A DNA stretch of 64,000 nt, from NCBI GenBank assembly GCA_001687465.1, contig LVLI01000043.1:62001-126000 (forward strand), written 5' to 3'. Positions within the stretch are counted from its first letter, which is position 1, and every line of letters starts with the position of its first letter. Below the pieces are notes generated by a model, which ran no database searches, was not told the DNA's origin, and worked only from the letters and a program-made list of their open reading frames with translations. The DNA is from Halocafeteria seosinensis (Eukaryota; Sar; Bigyra; Bicosoecida). Below are positions 33,312 to 46,300 of the stretch, one piece after another. The translations under genes and the position numbers were made by a program.

Positions 33312-36300
33312 TTATGAAGTGAGTTCTTGAGATTCCAGCAGCGTTGACAATTCTGAACCTACATACGACCCATACTCTTGCAACTGTAAGGAGTAGCCTC
33401 GATGAATAGCATAGACGATAGAATGACCAATAAACCTAGCTAAGGCAAGCTGAAGTTTCGCATCAACTTCGGAAAACGTCGAGTCCTCAGTATGGGCAAG
33501 CTCTAGAATACCGACCGTAGCACCTCCAGATGGATCGACAATAGGCAGTATCATCATGGATCCTTTGGAAGCAACGTCTCTTTGAGGGTCTGCAAGAGAG
33601 TCCACAGTAACATCAGAGACAACTACTGGACGCTTTTCTGATATCGCCAATAGCCCCAGTGCCCCCACTATATTGGACAGTTTCACATTTTCTCTATTCC
33701 ACCCAAACAAATGCAGTCGAGACTCTACATTCTGCTTCATCGTCAACTTTTCAAAATATCTGCACACCGAGCGCAGGAAATTCGACCAAGTATCTTTCAA
33801 CCCGTCCTTCGGAGAGTGCTCCGCCAATGGTCGAGCATGGGTAGAGCCATAAACAAGCAGATGAGGTATTTGTGGCATCCGAGGAGGCTGAGCCGGGTGG
33901 TGGTCCGACGCTTCATCTTCATTCCGTGAGAGGGACTCACTCAGGTGGTAAGACCTCCAACAGACTTCTCCAATCAGTGAGCAAATTATACCATGCATAT
34001 CTCGGAACTTCCTTTGGACGTTGTCAGCCTTAGATAACGCTTCTTGTAACTGTTTCTTGGTCTCCAGCCGGATGCTTTCCGTCTTTGACGATTTCTGTTG
34101 CACAACAGATTCCAAATGCTCTACCTGTTCGGAGAGTCGGTTCTCCACCTCACCATGAGCTTGCCCGTAATTTGAAAGCGCTTGAATCATGTGGTGCAGG
34201 GGAAACGATATATCTAGTAACTGCATAGATCTCTTGATGACCGTTGAGATAGCAACCAGACAATTCTCGGTCAATTTCGCATTCTCTGACCGAAGTACAA
34301 CTACGGCAACCAATGCTTCCTTAGAGGCCGCACGATGAAGTCCGGAGAAAATTTTGGTTTCAGTCTGGTCTCTCGAGCGAGTGATGGGAACAAAAATGGA
34401 CGTCGTCCCCTTTTCTGTTTCCATTTGTTCGCAGGCACTTGCATCATCCAAATGTCCACTCAGTTCGTCGTATAAAAGCGGCGGCAAATCGTTCGCGGAC
34501 CCGTTGACCTGAAGTTGTTGCCAAAGCAATATAGCTTTACCAACAGTACGCCTAGTCTTTGAATTGACACTAGGGGGGTTCTGTCCGGTGTAGGTCGCTT
34601 CGATACTCTCGCTATCCTCACCGACATCCCCAAACGTTTCTTGTTCAGTGGTGCTGTGCACCTGCGCCACCATAACAATGTTTTTGATGCTCGCCATACC
34701 GTCATGAGGAGTCCGGCTACCCTGTACAGAGCCATGGCGATGACTTCGCAACTTGGAAGGAGTAAGCAAGTCAGTTGGGGTAGCACTTCCAAACGCGTTA
34801 CCCATTGTAGTTGGATGAGCCTCATTCTTCTCCGTAGACCCAGCAAAGATTCTTAACGAGAGAGCACCGAACCCCTCCATGAGATGAACACATACTCTCG
34901 TCAGAAGAGTATCATAAATATCCGATGAGCTCTGTTCCAATTCTGTCGGAGCCATTTCTTGAGCTGCGTTGGCCAAGTCATTTCCCTTGTGAATAATGCT
35001 TTGAATCGTCCACTGCAAAGAGTCATTGACTCGAGCTAACACTTGTTTATGCAGTTTTTCGGATTCTTCGTGTCGTTGCTTCTTCTTCTCAGTGATTTCT
35101 CCCTGCTGCAGCAACCTACCACTTAAGGCTGAAGTCACCTTGCCAACACTAGACGAGCATCTATCAATGTCACCCTGGACTCTAGACATAGATCGTTTCC
35201 CACTATAAACCAAGCTTTGATGCAATGCCTTCAACTGCTGTAACTCTCTGTTCAAACGAGATGTTACACGCTGAAATTTTCGAAGCTTATCCGACAGTTG
35301 CTTGTTAGACGCTTGTAGCCTCTGCCTCAATTTGTCAGCACTTTCATAGTGAGATTGTTCATTTCTTAGCTCACTTTGAAGTTCCTCAATCCGGGAGTTC
35401 AAAGAGTTCACTTCACTTGTATGACGATCTTCCAAGCGCTCCAGTTGGTCACTGTAGCTTTGTATTTTCTCGTCCGTACTATTCACAATCCTTTGATGCC
35501 GCTCCGACAGCTCATCCAATTCTTGTTGCAATGCAGATACTTCACTTTGGCGATGATATTCCTCATCTTTGAGGTTTTTTCTCAGTTTATTCGCCTTAAG
35601 AGTAGAAAAGACGACTAACATGCTCATCGTCGAACTTACCTGCTGCCTACCCCAGGACTGTTCCACAATATGGGTAAGTTTCTCCAGTCGACGCATCATC
35701 TCTGCTTTCCACAGCTGCGTATTGTGTTGCACAGCTCTAGTCACATATTCCTCGTTGCGTTCAATCTGGTTTCTCAGCGATGTAATCGCGGTCTCCTTTT
35801 GCTGTAGGGCATGGGCCTGCTGTACAAGCCGGGAATTGATTTCTTTCTCGCTCCATTCTGCTGAGCTAGGCTCAGCTCTGCCCTGAGACGGATTCTGCAA
35901 CGAGTATATCTGTTGGGTTGCCAGTCCTGCCAGCAATCCTACCCAATGGCTTAGTAGACCAGACCAACGCATAATCGCCCGCACAAAACCATCTGGTGCA
36001 CTTCTTCGACCCGTGCTAAAGCTTGGGCGACTTAGCGTTATTTGCAATATTGCAACAGTCTTTGTGCTGCCTGCTACGTGCGTCGTAAACGGGACGAAGA
36101 GCCTGGTACTTCGCTGGTGCTCTTCGCACACCGCCTTCTGGCTGTAAAAGCACTGCATAGCGTAACTCTCGCGGTGGCTATGTCCATGATCGACTCCCCT
36201 ATTGCACATTTCGTCAATACTGTAGTATGTTATCTCTCGGTTTTCGACACTGGTTTGAAACAACAAAAACTTGCATGTTTCATACCGGAACTCAGTGCCT

Positions 36301-39300
36301 AAATTTTCTAGTGCGTCATCACTCAAAGAGGATAGTTTTGCTTGGAGAAGTTTCTGAACAAGGGACCCAAATTCCTTCTCGGCGTTTTCCAAGGACGAGC
36401 CGATGCTCTCTAGCGAACTTGTATCATGAGCAACAAGCCGGCGAAGCAGACCTCGGACAGCTTTAACCGAACTCACTAATAGAGTATTTTGCAGCTGTGA
36501 CTGCTGAAGCTCTTCCTGCTTTTCACCATACTGCGCTTCCATTCTCTCCATTTCAGCGTTAAGCTCTTCAACCCGTCTCTTGTACCTCTCTGTTTCAGAG
36601 GTTAGCCGATTGTTCAGTTTCTGCATTTCATCTGCTTCCTGGCGGAAGCGGTCTACTTCCAAATTTGCCTGCGACAGCTGTTCTTCCGTATTGTCAATCC
36701 GGTCCTTATACTTATCAACTTGGGAACCCAAATTTTCCTTTTCCTCCGTCATGGTTCGTATAGTTTCCTGTAACTGTCGTTCACGCTCGCTGATTTCTTT
36801 GCACGTTGATTCCTTTTCCATAAGAATACCCTTATCCCTTTCAGTGAAAGCTTTCATTTGAGTTAAATTGTCTCTACACTCTTCCAAGTTCTTCGATGCG
36901 TCGTCGTACCAACCCTGTAGGACCGAATACTGCTGCCTCAGGACATCCAATTCGTGATCCCGCTTCTCCACGGCCACTTCCGATCTGCGTTCCGTATCTT
37001 CCAGATTGTGGACCTTGGACCGTAGTTCATTACGCTGCTGTACTAGTGTTTGCACCTGTGAGTCTAAACTATTAACTTTTTCTATGTTGTCCTTTATCGA
37101 TTGCTCCAGAGAGGCATTCCTCTGTCGCAGCTCGGATATCTTGGAGCAAGCGTCCTCGTAGTCACCCATTAGGTCTTCTTGGTCCTTGCTCATTTGAGCG
37201 TATTGCTTGCGAGAATCATCTAGCTGATTTGACACTTTCTGAAGCGCAGCCCTGAATCGCTGTATCTCTTCGTTCTTACCTCTCAATTCCTCTGAAAGGT
37301 CAGAAACCTCATTCCGGGATTGGTCCAAGTGAGTTCGCATATCCGTCGTGTGTTGTTCCAGCGAGTCCACTCTTTCACGAAGATACTTATTCTCTTGGAG
37401 CTTTTCTTCTTCCAAGTCCAGGTACCGTTGCTTGTTCTTCTCGGCAAAGGAGGACCAGCGCCCTACTTCAGCTGTGAGGTTTTCAATCCGTTGTTGCAAA
37501 CTATATTTTTCTTTTAAGGATGTATCCAGGGAGCTACTGAGCTCGGAGAGTTGCCCTCGAAGAGTTGAATTGAACGATGATAGTTGCTCTACTTCTCTCT
37601 TCACCTCGTCAATTTTCCTCGAGTACCCTTCCTTCATAGTCTGTATCGCGCATCTTTGCTCTGTAAATTCAAACAACTCCGAAGATAAGTCCTCGGCCAA
37701 CCGTGCCAACAGTGGTCTCCAGAACTCCGTGAGAGAGCCATTATCTTCAGAATAATCCAAAGTAGCGTATAATAAACAGCCTCCATAGACGCCTTCCCCG
37801 GGAACAATCCATGGTGTTGCAACCGCAAGGATAACCTCTTCATGGTTCTTTGGTTGCAGCGAGTAACATACGTTTCTGTCCTTGATCATCGAAACTTCTG
37901 TGGATTGTGAATGCAACGAGGATACCACAGAGCTTGCTATCTCCTCAAAGTAACAGGATGAGAGTTCCGAAGACGAGCGGAAATAAAGAGGAGCAATGGA
38001 CACTGAATTAAGTGACGTCGATATGCCACCCGCTTTTTCGACCACATCTGCAATTCTTTCATCGATTAAGTTCAAAGCGGAGAGTTCTGATATCGACACG
38101 GGCGACCTCCCACAAAACCGCAAGGGTAGTAGGCTCGATTGTGACATAGAGCAATGGAGTTCACTACAAAACGCATTGATACTCTCCTCTGCTTCAACAG
38201 AGGTATATGATCCGGTACTTAGCGACATATTCTTTCTTTCCGCTCTTCCCGTGTTCCTAATTTGACTTTTAATGCTTTGAATGCTATCAGCAAATTTCTG
38301 TGCTTGCTCCGTCGTAGCGGTGCTTTGGTGTCTAAGATTGTTGATCTCTTGACGCAGAACGTGGTTATCTTCCTCTTTCTTAACCGATTGAGTTATCTTG
38401 TTTTGGAAATAGTCTAACTGCTTCAATCCTAGTTCCACCAAATGCAGACAGCACTGACCCAACCAGCCTTGCAAGGATATAGAATGAGCAACACACAGTA
38501 TAGCAAACCGTCTGCTATGTTTGCAAGAAAACGGTAAAACTACTACTGCCGGGCCGTAAATGTTGACATCACCCTCTCGCACCTTCTGTTTGACTTCCTT
38601 GAACGATCCCGCGAACCAATAACCTGGAGACGCGTCATGCCCGTGGTTGCTTTGAATAACGCTAACAACGTTTTCCTTAGAGGAGAATGCGATTGCAGGC
38701 TCAATAGAACGCGGATCGCAAGCCGATTCTAGCGAGCTCCCAAAAAAGTCACGTGCTACTCTGTGAGCTGATCGCTCCACAGAATCACCCAGATCTAGTG
38801 CGATCTCTAACCCATGGTCTGTTGCTCGCCGTGTAAAGTGCACCCGAGACGCAAGATAGCTAAGACTACGAGAAAGTACTTCGGCAAGCTGTCGCCCGTG
38901 GAATTCGACTCTTGAGTCGTCAACCACGACATCTTCAGAAGAATCGGAAACACTAGTCTCGAATACATTTCGAGTGACATCCAAAACGTCGATCAGCATT
39001 TCCTTCTGGCATTCGGATACATTTTCCAATCGTTCCAGTCCTTGCCGAGAATTCGCTAAATCGGTGAGAAGATCCTGTTTTTCAGATTTTAAGTGGTCGA
39101 CATCATTCTGTAGGTTTCGAAGACTGCTCTCACTTTCATTTACCTGCCTTTCATACTCTGAACATTTATCCTGCAAATTCTGTATTTCTGATTGATTTCG
39201 GAGGTTTTTCCGACTGAGACTTTCCGTTGCAAACGATAGCGAGATAGCATGATCGTAGCAATTAATTAACCCTTGGCAAATGGTCGAAAGACCCGGATGT

Positions 39301-42300
39301 ACTGCGGTCAGGACGAAGTGGACAAAGCTAGGGCTTGTTGTCACGGCGGATTCAGTGGCATACAAAACGACGCTCCCTAAGCGACTATCCTCCTTCCGCG
39401 CGTTCTGGCTAATGACAGGGATGCCGATAGCTATTGTTCCATTCTCGTCTCCAGAGGATACAATCGAACTGATATCGTTGTAGCTCCGCCGGCTCTCGTT
39501 CACGTTATCCTCGAAATTGCTATTGATGGACACCTCATGTTTCCGTTCCATCGCACGACTGCCGACGACGGCTCCACAATTCGAGGCGGTATCTTCGTTT
39601 TGCTTGTTGCCGGCAGATCTCTTGACGCCTTCAAGAATTTCGAGGGGCAAGTATTCAATGGTAAAGCACTCAAGGTATCTCTGGTCTATAAGATCCTGAA
39701 AGGAATGCATGCTCGATTTTGCTTTATTAAATACGGACCTTAACCAAGATTTGCATAAAGAGTTGGCCTGATGACGAAAATGAGTTGACCACGAGCTAAT
39801 CTCAGCTGGGAAGTCCGATGAAGTGGAAGACAAATCTACAATGCTCTTACATGCCGTCATTGATTCTACCGCCGCACAATAAACGCTATCCAGACATACA
39901 CAAAGCGATTCATTTCGCTGGCGCATATCTTCATCCATGTTAGCCACTGATGCCTCCAGGGTTTCGTTGCGTTGTTTCAGCTTGCTCATTGTCCGCGAGT
40001 CTGACAACTGCTTCCTGAGCAAAGACATGTAATCCACAACAAACTCACTCAGCAACGGATCCAGGTAGGCAATAACATTTTCCTTCATAAATGAGTGCTC
40101 CAGATTAACTCGATCCTCAAAGTTGTTTGTGTGACTATCGCCAGCAGTAGCCTTTAAAGGAAGCATGAGTCCTAATAGAACAAGGACCTCGTCATCTCCT
40201 GAATCCGTCTGAGGCTTCGCCAAAGTGAAAGGAAGAACAGCGACAATCCTTCGCGAGCTACCAGATCCGAGTGAAAAAATAGGTCTCAAACTGAACGTTC
40301 CTCTTGAAAACTGGGATTTCGATTCCTTGTAAACCTTCATCTGTTCAGCCATAAGGTCCACCGGCAACCATAGAGGTGAAGCCTCGCCAGCATCTTGGTT
40401 ATAAGAAATGGGGAATTCAGAATCGGACCCAGAGACGCAGGCACTGCACGAACCGAGATAGCAAGATCTGGTATGCTCGCACACTTCAGACAAAACGCCC
40501 CCAACACAGAAGAGCTTTGCATCGTTTCCAACCATATCATCAAGTTCACCCTTACTGGTCAAAGTCAGATGCAACCAGGCAATCCGCATTAGTTCAGGTG
40601 AAAGAGTTCGTAAACACGATGTCCAAATGTTGTCCACGGAGGGAGTTTCGTGGCCTCGATTGCCCGTATTGTTAAGAGATTTAACAATGCTAGCATGCCA
40701 ACGGTGAAGCTGTTTCCATAACTCAACAGTGAGCTCTGCTGCTTGCCGTTTGACTAACGACTGACTCGACTTCTTGTCAGATTCTAAGCAGCGACGTTCG
40801 ATATCTTGCAGATGGTCTTGTATGGATTGATTGTGCATCTTCATACGGTGAACGTCTTTATAGCGTTTCCAGCGTAGAAACGTATCCTTCAAAGCGGAGA
40901 GTCGAGAAACTTTGCGTCGATAAACGAGGAAAGCTTGCCTCAGCACGCCAGCGAAATGTGCAGCTTTAGTCACTTCTTGCTCGTGTATAGCCTTTAGCTC
41001 CTGTTGAAATTCGCGCAGATTTGCATTATCTCGTGATAGCCTGTCACGAGCTGTACTGACCTCTTTGCATTTGTCTTTCCACTCCTGAAGGGAATGCTGC
41101 ACATCACTGAGATGGTTCAAAGATTCATTATACTTCTCCTCGGTATGTTCAATTTGATCCTGAGCATCTTGCAGCTTCTTGGCTAGGGAGTCTCGCTCGG
41201 CAGTAAGTTTCTGTAAACGCGACCTCCATGCAGAATCCGTTCGCTCCTCTGAATCCCGGGAGCTCTGCAGCTCTGTTTCAAGACGGGAACAGCGTTGTTC
41301 CACTTTCCTATATTCTCCTTCAAGTTGGTCCCGTTCTCGGGAGAGCTCTCTATTGCGTTCCTCCAGCTCTTCATTCTTTTTCGAATAGGACTTGTTTTCT
41401 TCGGTTAGGGACTTGATCTCATTGCTTTGCGAGTCATTGTGTTGCTCTAGCCTAGAGCAGAAGTTGCGATAACTAAGCCACGCAAGGCGGTAAAAGGAGA
41501 CTTGAAACAGCCTATTCGCACGTTCTTTCTCTAGCTTTCTGCGAACCCCAATGGATACAGAGGTTTGATTTCGCCATTTCAACGAGATCCGCTGAGAACA
41601 GAGCGCAATTCTAACTGCACGTTGTAGAATCTTCCCCAGACAGACGCATGCCAAATTAGCCAAGTTGAACATTCCGCCTTTCACATCTACAGTCAATTTC
41701 ACTAATGCCGTTGCATAAGCGGAGTGAGCACCGCACTCAGTTTCATCCGTTTCCTCGGGGCTAAAAATAGGAATGAGCAATTCGCGATAGGAGGTCACTC
41801 TTTCGCTGAAAGCGAATGTCGGCTCTGATTTCTGAGGGAACACATCTGAAACGCCACCCGGTACCCACGCATTTTCCTTGCAATCCCATAAACCGTAATT
41901 GTGCTGCCACTGAAACAGTGATACTGAGGTTGCTGAGTGAGGAAGCGTTGCACCGTCAGTGGAACGAATGCATTGCAAATGACAATCAACGAATTCGAAA
42001 GGCTTATCTCCAAACGGTGTGTTTTTCCGTCCCCGAGCCAGAAAAGAGCATTCAGCTAGTGTTACTGCTGTATTTTCCAGTCCTTTAAGGAAGCAGTTTG
42101 AGTGAATTGTCTGCATTAGCCGTCCACGACAAGCAGCATCATCTAGATCCGTAAAGACTACGAGCTGCTTCTCGTAAAATGCATCCCACAGCTCAGTCGA
42201 TCCTAGATGGCTGCTGAAAATTTCCGATGTGCTTATCCCACCTTTTCCACCATATTTTTCTTCCTCTGGTACAGTTCCTCCAACTCCTTCTCCAGTGGGA

Positions 42301-43249
42301 TTGCGCGACGTTCCCTCGAACGTGTCCCTATCCGATATTTGACCATCATCGTGTTCGGTATGCGCTTCAGTGTAACTTCGCGCTGTATCAACGTTTACTG
42401 AAAACTTTCTAGTTGTTTGTGTGCTCGATGTTCCATGCCCTTCACAGGACGAGGACTGCCTGTACTGCTTCCACTGGTCAAGCTCGTAACGGAGTGCTTC
42501 GATTTGAGCGTCCTTTCGTGTGAGTTCTTTTTCGATTCTCTCATCCACTTGCACTCGCCGAGAATCCGATTTGAGTAGTGTTTGAAGTTCTTTCTGTGTG
42601 TCATGAAGCTGTGCTGTCGTTGCTGCAGCAGTAGACGCAATACACGGGGTGCATATAACCTTTTAAGCTCAGAGATAACAAGACACGTACTATCATAAGT
42701 TTCCTTTAGTTCGTAATACTTTCGTTTCCAGTATTCTGCTTGTCTCTGTAACTCATGCTGTTGCTGCACACTGGGACGCTGCGGTTGGCTGACTGATCGT
42801 TGCGAAGTGCTCTTGTGTTCGGCTCGACTAGACGTCGTTGTCGACTGGAGGGTTTTCCTTGGGGTTCTTCTGTACACGTCATCGTCGTCACCATTACTAC
42901 TGGATTCACTGTGGGGGGAATCATATCCAAATATACGCTGGGATCGTTTCACCAAATCTGCATCACTCGCCTCCAGAGAAGACACGTAGGAGGACATCAT
43001 CGAAGTTTTCCGTTCTTCCGTATGGGCTTCATCCTGCTGCGCGCGGCTCTCTCGAGCGTGTAAACCGTCGTCATTGTCACTAGAATCGCCTGTTTCAGTC
43101 TCTTTGTGCTCGATAAAACTTGGTCGTTGGGCTCCCGAACCTCCTCTTTGAGGAGCTCTTACAGACGTATACGAAGCGCCCAGATCCTCTTGTTCCACAA
43201 AGCGACTCCACGGCGTCTCGTCCATCGTATGTGCTCGGTCAAAGCTCAC
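33312..43249 (-). CDS. Giant coiled-coil protein with about eight GAF-like modules
   Basis: Exon 43249-42691 joins exon 42622-33312 across a 68-nt GT-AG intron. A further 45-nt in-frame intron (GTAAGT to TTAAG, 35639-35595) is likely. The protein is about 3,270 residues. The first 200 are Ser-rich and disordered. Then coiled coil alternates with globular blocks, each holding a GAF-like pattern (a hydrophobic strand with Pro, a loop, a strand such as VGILELA, then a helix). The clearest block is the last (33800-33370: MMILPIV, GATVGILELAH, FSEVDAKLQLALARFIG). Degenerate equivalents lie near 42220-41560, 40740-40000, 39930-39230, 38930-38400, 38230-37640, 36470-35880 and 34950-34180. A pure coiled-coil rod spans about 37640-36480. 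GAF folds bind small ligands or mediate dimerisation. No catalytic domain is present. The gene diverges from a TTLL gene, which hints at a cytoskeletal or ciliary role. I know of no named orthologue. Confidence 0.85.
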
Positions 43250-43336
43250 TGGAACACCTGAAAATGGTGTTAATGAAACAAAATCTAGATTTCAAAAACG
43301 CTGTTTGAACGTTGTCAGACTTTAATCGCCCATATT
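43250..43336. promoter_or_regulatory. Short divergent intergenic region
   Basis: Only 87 bases separate the first ATG of the giant GAF/coiled-coil gene from the first possible ATG of the TTLL gene. The distance is about 350 bases if TTLL starts at 43598. A shared bidirectional promoter is likely. No TATA box is obvious. Confidence 0.4.
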
Positions 43337-46300
43337 TTGTGTTTCCAGCGCCCAATTCCAATTCCACCAACACTACTGAGATCAGTGAAGATACGCAAAC
43401 TTCATCATGGAAATCGCCATACCCACATCAAAATTGCATTTCCTTATGCCCTCAGAGCCCTCGGTAGATCCTCAGACCCGTCAATCTTTTCTTTGGCCGT
43501 TAGAGTGGGGCTATTTCAATGCCTTTTGACGGCTTTGTCAGGACTCCTTCGATACTACAACTACCGGCATTCGGATCTCAATGTGATTAGTGTGGCCATG
43601 GACACGCGACAGGATGAGGATGAATGGATCTTATCGGTGAATATGGCCACGGGAGGAAATGGCTCCCAACTTCAACCTGGGGCGTCTCAGGACCGAATTT
43701 CGTCTCATTCACGCCCTTTTCACGGCTCTCCGTCCCCTTTGATGCCTTCGAGGTCGGCTCAGACTCGTGGCAAGTCTAGAACGAAAAGCCGATCGAAAGG
43801 CCGTCCTTCAGAAAACGGTGAAAATGAGGAAAAAAGCGCCTTGGAGCAGCAACAGGAGAGCGCTAAACTGGAATTTCAGCGAGAAGTCGATAAATGTCGC
43901 TATGCAGCTCAGCAATACAGGGAAATCGTCGCCTCTCTACCGCGGCGGTCGGTCCTCGTACGGAACACCACAGTCCCCGTCTTTACGAGCGAGCAACAGG
44001 ACCCCCAGGACGATGAAGCTCCAGTCCGACAACATGGAAGTCTAATTTCGTTACAAGAGCTCCAAGGGAGATCTAGTACCCCTACGTTCAGTTTTAGGAA
44101 GGCTATGATCAATGGAGGCCTCGTGGTCCAATTTTCTGGGATCCAAGAATCCGACCCGGAAACGGCCTGGAGTAGCCGACAAGCGTTCTCGAAACTAATG
44201 ATGGCGCTTAGGAAAGTCAAACAAGCCAGTCGTAAGAGGCAATCGGCAGGTCTTTCCACGAGACCTCTGACGTTGTCTGAGAAAGACCTTAGCACAGGCT
44301 CGGTGGAACCTCGCCTGCAGCCTGTAATGTATTATTCCGTGTGCAATAGCCAGTCACCTTTGATGCATGCCATATTACAAACGAATGGGTTCCAACTCGC
44401 ACTGTCTTCCGAATATATTTCGGAAGAAGACACAGGGAGCAAGCAGCGTATTAGTCAGTTCTATAAGCAGGCTTTGCAAGGGGCCAAGGGAAGTCGTCCT
44501 CCACCGCCACCGTCTACTTCTGCGTATGAACAGCCTTTAAGACTGCAGGAAGACGGTGCTTGGCGCAAGTCGAACAGGAAAGGAACGAACAAGAGACTAG
44601 GAACCAGAAAATCGCAAGGCAAAGTGCCTCCAAAATCGGTTTCACTGCGAATACCATTGTGCTTAGAGACACTGGGTATCACACAACAGAAGCCTTGGCA
44701 CCTGCAGTGGATATCTGCCTACATGAAGACTCACGATTACAAAGGCATGACCCGGTTTCAGAAGATTAATCAATTCCCGTGGTCTATCGAGCTGACCAGG
44801 AAAGGTACGGAAAACGATCTCACGCTTACGAGTATTACTCACACGAAGTCTTGTTGGGCCTGTTTGCAGATTCACTTGCTCATAATTTAGACCGGATGTC
44901 ACAAACGTACGGAGCCAAGCATTTCGATTTTCTACCGGCTACTTATGTACTTCCGTCAGACGCATCTGCCTTTAATCAAATATGCGAGAGTGATCCCGTA
45001 AGCTTTCAACTTTTTTTGTCATGCCTTGTGCTGGATCTCATGAAAGATGGGTCCTTCCTTTATGTGTTGCTTCAGGAAGCTGTATGGATCGTAAAGCCCT
45101 CAGGAGCTGCCCAAGGACGAGGAATATACTTGACCCAATGTCGAAATGGCTACTCAGGAGGGGGACTGCCTCCACCACCATTGGCTGGTAACGGCAAACC
45201 CAAGCGAACGTCAAGAGAAGCTTCTGCTGTTCCCGGCCAGAGAGTTGATACAGACGAGGAAGAGGATGATGACGACGTTCAAGCAGGGTTGGCCAATGGA
45301 CAATCAGCTGAAAGGTTGGCAGCAAGCCATCTCCCTTCGAACCCTATTGCGCGCATTGCTGCTGCCAAGGCTTCAGGCGTTGATGTTGATTCGCCAGTCT
45401 TTTCCTCTTCACATCCTTTGTCTCCCTCGAACAAGTCCCAGCATAACGAAGGTTCTCCTCCCTCGAGCCCTTCTTCGCCCAGCATGAGTAGTTCGTTTCC
45501 GTCTACAGACACATGCATCGTAAGCAGGTACATCAAGAATCCTCTTCTGATCGATGGGTTTAAGTTCGACATCCGTATATATGTTGCGGTAACGTCATTT
45601 GACCCGTTGGTCGTGTACGTCCATCGCCAAGGATTGACACGTTTTGCTACGAGAGAGTACGATGACAACATCAACAACCTGAACGATAAGTTCATGCACT
45701 TGACTAACTATAGTATCAACAAACATAACCAAGACTACGTAATAGGCTCTGGTACTAGACAGTCTAAAGGTCCTTCCAGTGGAAAAGGATCCAATACCGA
45801 GACGGACGAAATCGAAGGAGATGGTGAAGGTCATAAATGGACTATTTCGGCTCTGCTGAAGCGCTTATCGTCCGAGGGTTTTGATGTGGATGCACTCTGG
45901 TGTAAGGTAGAAGACCTGGTAGCGAAGACATTACTCTCATCTCAAGAGCGGATTGTCCAAGCGACACGGCGGCACGTACCTTTCCCGCATGATAATTGTT
46001 TCCAGCTCTTCGGTTTTGATATCATGATAGATGACCGACTGAAACCGTGGCTCCTCGAAGTTAATCTATCTCCTTCTCTCGGGATTGACAGCCCGCTTGA
46101 TTTTCGAGTCAAATCCCAAGTGATCTCAGATCTCCTATCTTTAGTGGGCTGCCGAGTACCTCCGGCTATTACTTTCAGCTCAAAACAGAGTGTATTGGAT
46201 ATCTCTCCAGAGAGTATTGACGTACCCGCAGCCTCCGGTAACGAGAAAGCAGATCATCCCCAATCAACCAAGTCTACTCCAGCAACTGCGAAGGGCTTGA

